Below, in pieces: positions 4,929 through 9,298 of a DNA stretch of 9,298 nt. The notes beneath the pieces were generated by a model. It searched no databases, was not told the origin of the DNA, and saw only the letters and a list, made by a program, of their open reading frames with translations. The position numbers were made by a program, and so were the translations under genes. This DNA is from a bacterium. GTDB lineage: Bacteria; Patescibacteriota; Saccharimonadia; Saccharimonadales; UBA4665. Every line of letters starts with the position of its first letter. Within the stretch, counting starts at the first letter, position 1. The stretch covers positions 1 to 9,298 of the forward strand of contig JAJZWH010000039.1 in the NCBI GenBank assembly GCA_021846765.1, in the 5' to 3' direction.

Positions 4929-6701
4929 TTAAAAATCTTGAGATAAAATCAGTGCACTAGCGGGCGGAATCGTTAATCTTCCTGCACCGTTTTCAACAAT
5001 CAAGCCATCTATTATGATATTTTTAAAATCCTTTGAATAACCCTCCCACGTACTATTAAATCTAACTTTCCAGGAACCATTTCTAGGAAAACCTAATTCA
5101 TATGAATCAAATTGGCGATTACTAAAATTAATAATTACCATAGTATCGTCTAGCGGTCCACCTTCTTGCCAACGATGATAGGCAATAACTTTATTAGTTT
5201 CATCGATATGGGTTAAATTAATATTTGGACCAATTAATCCAGCGGTTAGGTTATGAGAATTTTTTCTCAAAGCTATTAAATGTTTATAAGCATCAATAAT
5301 TCCAAAAAACCGTACAGCTCTATTCCAATCTAGGCCTTGCCAATCATTAAACTCGCCTACTTGCATAAACTCTTGACCTTGAAAAATCATCGGTATGCCA
5401 GGCGTAGTCAATAAAATAGTTGCCGCAATCAATGATTGCTGACGGGCAAATAAGTTATCTGCACATTTAGGTGAAATAACTTCATTTAATCTTGCTGATC
5501 CATTAGCAGCACTATCATGAGAGTCGGTATATATAACCCTAGATAGCCATTGATTGTTGTAACGACGACTCAACTCACCACATATGCCAGCAATATCAAT
5601 AGCCTCGGGATCATTAGTCTTAAGAGCCTCACGCAACACGCCAGGAAAATTAAGTTCCCACTGAGAAATAAATCCTGCTCCACCCTCTCTAATAGGCTTA
5701 ACTATATAGTCATTGTCTGCAACATCTTCGGCTATCGTTAATAATGAAGGTTTAATTTTCCTAGCAATTGAATTAATTTGCTGTAACAACTGCCATCCTT
5801 CAGGTAAATCATGAGCTGGATCATTATTAGAGCCCTTAACATTACGTATATAGATTGTTGAATCAACTCTCAAGCCATCAACCCGACAGTCATGAACCCA
5901 CATCGCCACATTATCTAGTATATATTGCTGAACTTCTGGCCTACCAAAATCTGGTCTAGTGTTGCCCCACGGTGTTTCTGCTCGCCAATCATTATAGAAA
6001 TAGATTCCGCCCATATTATCTTCATGCCAGCCATCAAAATTCCATAAATCTAAATTAGTATCTGGTCCAAAATGATTATAGACAACATCTAGAATAACCC
6101 CGATACCCTTAGAATGGGCCGCTCTAATAAATCTTAAAAAATTATAGCGTCCACCGTACAGCGTCTCGACAGCAAAAATATAATCTATAGCATAACCCCA
6201 ACCACGATCCATTAACATGCTACTAACCGGCATTATCTCTATCATATTTATCCCGAGTTCCGCTAAATAATCTAACTTATCAATTAAGTCTATAAATGTA
6301 CCATTGATAGATGGATCTAAACGATTAAAAGTACCGACGTGTAATTCATATATGATCTGTTGTTCTATCGGTATAGGTTGAAAATTATCATCTCCCCAAT
6401 CAAAGTTATTGCCAGTAATTACCGAATTGCCAGCTGATGTAGTAATGTGCAACGACCTAGGATCGTTACGTATATATTTATCGCTACCATTATATATGAC
6501 AAACTTATATTCTTGACCAGGAATAGCGCCTTTATAAAAGCCAGACCAATATCCATCTTTTTCGTTCTTTAATTTAAACTCTTGCCAATTATTAAAAGAT
6601 CCTATGACTGCTACAGATTTAGCAAATGGAGCCCAGACCCTGAAAGAAACTCCAGAGCTGTTAACAATTGCTCCCACATTTTTCTTTGTTTTTATCTGCA
6701 C
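4929..6701 (-). CDS. GH13 alpha-amylase-superfamily enzyme, 1,4-alpha-glucan branching enzyme-like
   Basis: A 590-residue cytoplasmic enzyme (no signal peptide) that starts with GTG. Residues about 14-95 are a CBM48/E-set domain (FRVWAPFAKSVAVIGSFNNW). The GH13 barrel follows, with YELHVGTF (118-125), WGY..DY..AVETLYGG (168-184), region I DVVYNH (205-210), region II GLRVD with nucleophile Asp280, region III TIAED with acid/base Glu325, region IV SHD with Asp396, then GIPMIFQGQEF (435-445) and GLDWN. The C-terminal beta domain ends at IPPASALIL. The catalytic triad is intact. The CBM48 plus QGQEF...LDW layout is typical of GlgB-type and maltooligosyltrehalose-hydrolase-type enzymes. Region III (IAED, not the GlgB EE) leaves branching versus hydrolysis open. 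No glycogen synthase or TreY partner is in the window. Confidence 0.9.
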   Translation of the reverse strand: MQIKTKKNVGAIVNSSGVSFRVWAPFAKSVAVIGSFNNWQEFKLKNEKDGYWSGFYKGAIPGQEYKFVIYNGSDKYIRNDPRSLHITTSAGNSVITGNNFDWGDDNFQPIPIEQQIIYELHVGTFNRLDPSINGTFIDLIDKLDYLAELGINMIEIMPVSSMLMDRGWGYAIDYIFAVETLYGGRYNFLRFIRAAHSKGIGVILDVVYNHFGPDTNLDLWNFDGWHEDNMGGIYFYNDWRAETPWGNTRPDFGRPEVQQYILDNVAMWVHDCRVDGLRVDSTIYIRNVKGSNNDPAHDLPEGWQLLQQINSIARKIKPSLLTIAEDVADNDYIVKPIREGGAGFISQWELNFPGVLREALKTNDPEAIDIAGICGELSRRYNNQWLSRVIYTDSHDSAANGSARLNEVISPKCADNLFARQQSLIAATILLTTPGIPMIFQGQEFMQVGEFNDWQGLDWNRAVRFFGIIDAYKHLIALRKNSHNLTAGLIGPNINLTHIDETNKVIAYHRWQEGGPLDDTMVIINFSNRQFDSYELGFPRNGSWKVRFNSTWEGYSKDFKNIIIDGLIVENGAGRLTIPPASALILSQDF

Positions 6702-6708
6702 GTTTTAT

Positions 6709-6737
6709 ATTATGCTTAAGCTTTAGTAAATAGGCAA
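6709..6737 (-). promoter_or_regulatory. promoter of the GH13 gene (leaderless)
   Basis: On the - strand: TTGCCT (6737-6732), a 17-base spacer and CATAAT (6714-6709). The expected +1 is 6702 plus or minus one, next to the GTG start at 6701. No Shine-Dalgarno is present. Confidence 0.55.
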
Positions 6738-6755
6738 TGCTTAAACATTAGCCTA
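6731..6755. terminator. hairpin between the FolC-like and GH13 genes, possible terminator
   Basis: TAGGC (6731-6735) plus AATG pairs with CATT plus GCCTA (6751-6755), with one bulged A at 6750 and a six-base loop CTTAAA. It contains the FolC-like stop codon and the -35 of the GH13 promoter. No clear U-tract follows on the - strand (TTTACT only), so efficient intrinsic termination is doubtful. The 10-mer TAAGCTTTAG occurs on both sides (6717-6726 and 6754-6763). Confidence 0.35.
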
Positions 6756-8021
6756 AGCTTTAGATAAAACACCGCTTGCTCGCAATTGACTAATTAAATA
6801 GAAAGATCCGGTAACTAGAATAATTTTATTCTTTTCTTTTAGGGCCAATTTGAATGCAGACTGTAAATCATTTATTGACTTTACGTTAATCGAACCTTGG
6901 TTAACCAATTCTTTAGACAAAAGATCAGGATTTGCGGCTTTAGTTGGTAGATCTATCGTTGTTTTAAAGGCTGTGATTATAATTAGCTCAGCAATTTGAT
7001 TAATAATTTTGCTAATATCTTGACGATCTTTATCTTTTTTCATACCTAATATTATCGTTACTTTTTGCTGAGGATATTTTTCTTTAATACCATCAACTAT
7101 AGCTTGCAGTTTTTGTTTATTGTGAGCAGCATCCATAATAATTATCTTATTACCTAGTCTAATGGTTTCCATTCTAGCTGGAATATATGTTTTGCAAGAA
7201 ATAGTAAGTTGGTCTTGATTTAATTCAGCTAAACCATCTCTTTCTCTTAAATAATCATATGCCCGTTTAGCGACTGACCAATTCAACTTTTGAAACTTTG
7301 GTAAATCTTTTATAAGTTGTATATTTTGATTCCAATCGTTTACGATAATTAATTTAGCATTGCATTCATTCACTCTTTTTTTAATTACAGTTAAAATTTC
7401 CTTGGATTGTTTTAACACTATAGCCTGATTGTTATGATGAATAATACCTGCTTTTTGTTCAGCTATTTGTACTAGACTATGCCCTAAAATATTCATATGA
7501 TCATACCCAATAGCGGTAATCACGCAAACCTTATCTTCTATTCTGGCTATATTAGTGGCATCATATTTACCACCAATGCCCGTCTCAATAACTGCATAAT
7601 CAACATTGTTACGATCAAAAACCCAAAAACCAAATGCATATAATATTTCAAAATACGTCGCTACAAGTTTTTGGGTTTCAATTATTGATAAAAATTCTAT
7701 AAGCAACAAATAAAACTCTTTGGGAGTTAAGTATTTACCATCGATTTGTATTCGTTCAGTTATCCTATCTACATGAGGCGAGATTAGTTGCCCGACCTTT
7801 TTGTTGGATTGGGCTAATAAACTACTCAAATAATAAGTAGTTGATGTCTTACCGCTCGTACCGGCTATATGAATAATTTTTAATTTATCCTGAGGATTAT
7901 CAATAACATTCATAATGCGAGCAGTCCGAATAAGCACCTGCTCTTCCCCTGGCAATTGCTTAACTAGAGGAAGGTAAGCCCTTAATTTATCGTCTATAAG
8001 ATTTAAATATTTATTGTCCAA
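6753..8021 (-). CDS. folC: FolC-like Mur ligase (dihydrofolate synthase / folylpolyglutamate synthase family)
   Basis: FolC adds glutamate to dihydropteroate and folates using ATP. This 422-residue protein has the family's motifs in order: P-loop HIAGTSGKTST (51-61), ISPHVDRITERI.I.G (80-95), FEI...AF.FW (124-133), V.ETGIGG.YDATNI (144-158), ITAIGYDHMNILG (168-180) followed by IAEQKAGII with the Lys190 that is carbamylated in Mur ligases, then DAAHN (297-301), GMKKDKD and GSFYLIS near the end. Two residues differ from ordinary FolC: the P-loop is GTSGKTS rather than GTNGKGS, and DAAHN replaces DGAHN, so the substrate may differ. The start is TTG at 8021, because an in-frame stop lies three codons upstream and the next Met is residue 38. 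A GGGAG lies 14 bases upstream, rather far. Divergent from tRNA-Arg. Confidence 0.85.
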   Translation of the reverse strand: MDNKYLNLIDDKLRAYLPLVKQLPGEEQVLIRTARIMNVIDNPQDKLKIIHIAGTSGKTSTTYYLSSLLAQSNKKVGQLISPHVDRITERIQIDGKYLTPKEFYLLLIEFLSIIETQKLVATYFEILYAFGFWVFDRNNVDYAVIETGIGGKYDATNIARIEDKVCVITAIGYDHMNILGHSLVQIAEQKAGIIHHNNQAIVLKQSKEILTVIKKRVNECNAKLIIVNDWNQNIQLIKDLPKFQKLNWSVAKRAYDYLRERDGLAELNQDQLTISCKTYIPARMETIRLGNKIIIMDAAHNKQKLQAIVDGIKEKYPQQKVTIILGMKKDKDRQDISKIINQIAELIIITAFKTTIDLPTKAANPDLLSKELVNQGSINVKSINDLQSAFKLALKEKNKIILVTGSFYLISQLRASGVLSKA

Positions 8022-8040
8022 TTGGTATTATTTATCTCCC

Positions 8041-8069
8041 TTGGTAAGATAGTATACGGTATGTATTAA
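8041..8069 (+). promoter_or_regulatory. probable promoter of tRNA-Arg, overlapping the FolC-like upstream region
   Basis: TTGGTA (8041-8046), a 17-base spacer and TATTAA (8064-8069), four of six matches each. The predicted start is about eight bases before the tRNA. On the - strand, TATACT (8056-8051) in the same interval may be the -10 of the FolC-like gene, so the two divergent promoters would overlap. Confidence 0.4.
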
Positions 8070-8083
8070 ATAATAGATGCCTA

Positions 8084-8160
8084 GCCTCCTTAGCTCAGCG
8101 GATTAGAGCGTCTGTCTTCGGAACAGAAGGTCGCAGGTTCGAATCCTGCAGGGGGCACCA
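8084..8160 (+). tRNA. tRNA-Arg (anticodon TCG)
   Basis: A full cloverleaf. The acceptor stem GCCTCCT (8084-8090) pairs with AGGGGGC (8150-8156, one T-G pair). The D arm contains AGCTCAGCGGATTAGAGC. The anticodon stem TCTGT/ACAGA encloses the loop CTTCGGA with anticodon TCG at 8118-8120, reading CGA. The T arm contains GGTTCGAATCC. Discriminator A 8157 and an encoded CCA (8158-8160) finish the gene. Its downstream flank holds transposase and gene remnants, as is common at tRNA insertion sites. Confidence 0.97.
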
Positions 8161-8231
8161 TTTGTGCCACTCTTGGAATCTAGGACTACCTACTTGCTGC
8201 AGAAACTCAAATATATCGTAGACAATCCTGA

Positions 8232-8269
8232 CTTGTAGAATAGGTTAAGTAAACTAACTTAAATACAAG
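8232..8269. repeat. nested inverted repeat just upstream of the transposase remnant
   Basis: The outer arms are CTTGTA (8232-8237) and TACAAG (8264-8269); the inner arms are TTAAGT (8245-8250) and ACTTAA (8257-8262), around a six-base loop. It ends one base before the Shine-Dalgarno AGGAG (8271-8275). It could be an mRNA hairpin or protein site of the former insertion sequence. Confidence 0.4.
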
Positions 8270-8284
8270 AAGGAGAAGATAAAC

Positions 8285-8574
8285 ATGTCTAACCGCATCG
8301 GGTCATCTACGACCTATACATCAATTCTACCAACTGGTAACAAATTAAGAAGTGTAAATTTAAGCAGGCAGACTAAACACCGACTGAGGGTTATTGAATA
8401 TTACCTAAACTGTCATAATAATATATAACTTGCAGACACTTTGGTATCTGTAGGAGTTACTTCTACAGATGATACAAACGGTTTAATCCTAGAGACAGAA
8501 GTTCGCATGAGAGCATGAGCTGTAAACTTAGCCAAGAACAAATCCAAAAGAATATAAATTCGCTCAAAGCATAA
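8285..8574 (+). pseudogene. decayed N-terminal part of an IS3/IS481-type transposase
   Basis: The ATG at 8285 has AGGAG nine bases upstream. The first frame reads 47 codons to TAA at 8426, ending with SRQTKHRLRVIEYYLNCHNN, the usual first helix of integrase-type transposases. The match then jumps frame: from 8431, CRHFGICRSYFYR, a TGA, then YKRFNP....LSQEQIQKNINSLKA and TAA at 8572. Intact relatives read KHRLK...YY..H.....TCR.FGIS(R)..FY.W..R(Y/F).P, so a one-base loss (or two-base gain) near 8425 and a TGG-to-TGA change in place of the Trp have broken the gene. The DDE catalytic domain is absent. It is an insertion-sequence relic downstream of tRNA-Arg, in a stretch with no intact gene of usual size (8161-8835). 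Confidence 0.7.
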
Positions 8575-8582
8575 CAGACTAA

Positions 8583-8717
8583 AACATACTTTTAGCTCTT
8601 ACCTCCTTTATTTGGTTACTATATGGAATAAAGACTACCGATAAGCCTATTATCGCGTCTGGTGCATTATGGTCAACTACACAAATTTTAGTAGTCATAG
8701 GAATTCTAGTTCGTTAA
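8583..8717 (+). pseudogene. C-terminal half of a SemiSWEET-like (MtN3/PQ-loop) sugar transporter
   Basis: Forty-four open codons after a TAA (8580) read NILLALTSFIWLLYGIKTTD, then KPIIASGALWSTTQILVVIG, then ILVR and TAA at 8715. The pattern (F/S)(I/L)W(L/I)(A/L)YGI...D.P(I/V)(I/L).(A/S).. with a final hydrophobic helix is that of TM2 to TM3 of SemiSWEET proteins, which are about 85-95 residues long and form sugar-conducting dimers. The N-terminal half, including TM1 and its conserved PQ, is missing, and there is no start codon or ribosome-binding site at the fragment's beginning. It abuts the transposase remnant directly, which suggests that a deletion joined the two. Confidence 0.6.
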
Positions 8718-8756
8718 TAACCAAAACTGTCCGAATTTCGTTTAAACAAGTGTACC

Positions 8757-8780
8757 ACGCCTATGCTTAGGCGTACTTCT
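8757..8780 (+). terminator. hairpin upstream of the toxin-antitoxin operon, probable terminator
   Basis: ACGCCTA (8757-8763), loop TGCT and TAGGCGT (8768-8774) form a perfect seven-base-pair stem with GC-rich centre, followed by the pyrimidine-rich ACTTCTTATT. It lies just before the TA promoter and may insulate it from read-through. The T tract is imperfect. Confidence 0.45.
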
Positions 8781-8787
8781 TATTGAC

Positions 8788-8816
8788 TTGACATAGTCAT
8801 ACAATATTCATACAAT
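8788..8816 (+). promoter_or_regulatory. strong sigma70-type promoter of the toxin-antitoxin operon
   Basis: Consensus TTGACA (8788-8793), a 17-base spacer and TACAAT (8811-8816). The start is expected near 8823, directly before the Shine-Dalgarno AGGAG (8824-8828), which is seven bases from the ATG at 8836. TGACT (8784-8788) and AGTCA (8795-8799) form an inverted repeat over the -35. Confidence 0.8.
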
Positions 8817-8817
8817 A
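8797..8817. repeat. tandem direct repeat, likely antitoxin operator
   Basis: TCATACAATA occurs at 8797-8806 and 8808-8817, an 11-base period (about one helical turn), covering the spacer and the -10 box. Ribbon-helix-helix antitoxins bind short tandem repeats in their own promoters, so this is the natural autoregulatory operator. Confidence 0.6.
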
Positions 8818-8835
8818 ATAATCAGGAGCTAGATT

Positions 8836-9093
8836 ATGACAGTTAAAACATTTAACGTTTCATTCCCAGAAGAATTAGCAGATCTTGTTGACGAAAAGGC
8901 TAAACAACAATTCGGCAGTCGTAGTGATTTATTGCGCTATGCAGCAGTTAAGTACTTACGTGAAGAACAGGAATTTGAGGAAATAATACAATATGGCAAA
9001 AAACTCGGCAAGAAAGCTGGCTACCAATCGGAGAAAGCAGTGGCAACAACTATTACAAACCAACGTCGTACCTACCGCAACCGATTATCATAA
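8836..9093 (+). CDS. ribbon-helix-helix (CopG/ParD-type) antitoxin
   Basis: An 85-residue protein with a ribbon-helix-helix fold at residues 3-43: strand VKTFNVSF, helix A PEELADLVDEKAKQQF, the turn with Gly27, then SRSDLLRYAAVKYLRE as helix B. Such dimers bind operator DNA with the strand and neutralise a toxin with the flexible C terminus. Here that region is basic (YGKKLGKKAGYQSEKAVATT, then ..NQRRTYRNR) and keeps the G.K.GY.SE..V pattern common in antitoxins paired with PIN toxins. A consensus promoter, an AGGAG and a tandem operator lie immediately upstream. Its last 101 bases are shared with the start of the toxin gene in the +1 frame. Confidence 0.88.
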   Translation: MTVKTFNVSFPEELADLVDEKAKQQFGSRSDLLRYAAVKYLREEQEFEEIIQYGKKLGKKAGYQSEKAVATTITNQRRTYRNRLS

Positions 9094-9298
9094 GCTTTAT
9101 AGGATTGTTCTTGATACGAATATTTGGTACAGCGCAATTCTTTATGGAGGTAGTCCAGAAAATGTTATTAGGATAGCATTAAATAATTGTCAACTAATTA
9201 CATCGATATATATAATCAATGAAATAAAAACCAATCTGAAGATGGGCGCAAAAGCCCCTTATAGATGGCTTAACTTATTAGAAAAACATTTAATTAGG
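8993..9298 (+). CDS. PIN-domain toxin (putative ribonuclease), C terminus outside window
   Basis: From ATG 8993, 102 codons are open to the window end. After an unusual basic leader (MAKNSARKLATNRRKQWQQL and on to residue 35) comes the PIN start RIVLDTNIWYSAILYGG, with the first acidic residue Asp41. It continues S.ENVIRIALNN.QLITS and IINEI....L, with the second acidic residue Glu77. This is the COG1569-type PIN family, whose members act as RNases in type II toxin-antitoxin pairs; the remaining acidic residues lie past the window. No ATG, GTG or TTG exists in this frame between 8993 and the Asp41 codon, so the start must be 8993 (with GAGGA at 8977-8981, 11 bases upstream), or else a non-canonical codon is used. 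It overlaps the antitoxin gene by 101 bases. A complete relative would have about 135-150 residues without the leader. Confidence 0.82.
   Translation, partial: MAKNSARKLATNRRKQWQQLLQTNVVPTATDYHKLYRIVLDTNIWYSAILYGGSPENVIRIALNNCQLITSIYIINEIKTNLKMGAKAPYRWLNLLEKHLIR

Noticed and set aside
5550..5741. + strand reading frame inside the GH13 gene
   Set aside because: Antisense to the conserved catalytic barrel.
8140..8160. tRNA 3' end as an attachment site with a second copy downstream
   Set aside because: I find no repeat of the T arm or acceptor sequence in 8161-9298, and no integrase.
1..9298. CRISPR arrays, riboswitches or rRNA
   Set aside because: No regularly spaced repeats, no recognisable aptamer core and no rRNA segment are visible.

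Overview
The window is an AT-rich, densely packed bacterial segment. It most resembles a Patescibacteria (CPR) genome, probably Candidatus Saccharibacteria. This is an inference from gene content: short genes, a LytR-CpsA-Psr (LCP) protein with an ARGD...YGF..SD..R motif, a DedA protein, a compact Fur/glutaredoxin/rhodanese operon, a FolC-like Mur ligase, and several genes whose promoters imply leaderless mRNA. TGA serves as a normal stop (Fur ends in TGA), so the SR1/Gracilibacteria recoding is not indicated. No 16S or marker protein is present to prove the placement.

Layout. 1-690: the tail of an unidentified + strand gene (3-230), a small unidentified - strand ORF (303-515), and a 23-codon ORF with a very strong Shine-Dalgarno (613-684) that may be an insertion-sequence stub. 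692-1114 (-): a two-helix K+ channel-like protein whose selectivity filter reads TVGCD instead of TVGYGD. 1188-1401 (+): a frameshifted C-terminal remnant of a DUF1295 (steroid 5-alpha-reductase-like) membrane protein. 1484-1747 (+): a small two-helix membrane protein with a near-consensus promoter. 1818-3152 (+): an LCP cell-wall ligase. 3177-4106 (-): the operon fur-glutaredoxin-rhodanese, behind a promoter that overlaps a near-perfect 25-bp palindrome. 4220-4846 (+): a DedA protein. 4929-6701 (-): a GH13 branching-enzyme-like protein. 6753-8021 (-): a FolC-like ligase. 8084-8160 (+): tRNA-Arg(TCG).

Downstream of the tRNA lies a 675-bp accessory stretch without an intact gene of usual size. 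It holds a frameshifted transposase fragment (8285-8574) and the C-terminal half of a SemiSWEET-like sugar transporter (8583-8717). It is followed by a toxin-antitoxin module: a ribbon-helix-helix antitoxin (8836-9093) and a PIN-domain toxin that starts inside it at 8993 and runs off the window.

Themes. Envelope and membrane: LCP and DedA both relate to undecaprenyl-phosphate-linked chemistry. Redox and metal stress: Fur-family regulator, glutaredoxin and rhodanese are co-transcribed and probably autoregulated. Storage carbohydrate: the GH13 enzyme. Regulation: the fur, LCP and GH13 genes have promoters whose predicted start sites fall at or within a few bases of the start codon and lack a usable ribosome-binding site, whereas DedA, the operon-internal genes, the small membrane protein and the mobile or TA genes have Shine-Dalgarno sequences.
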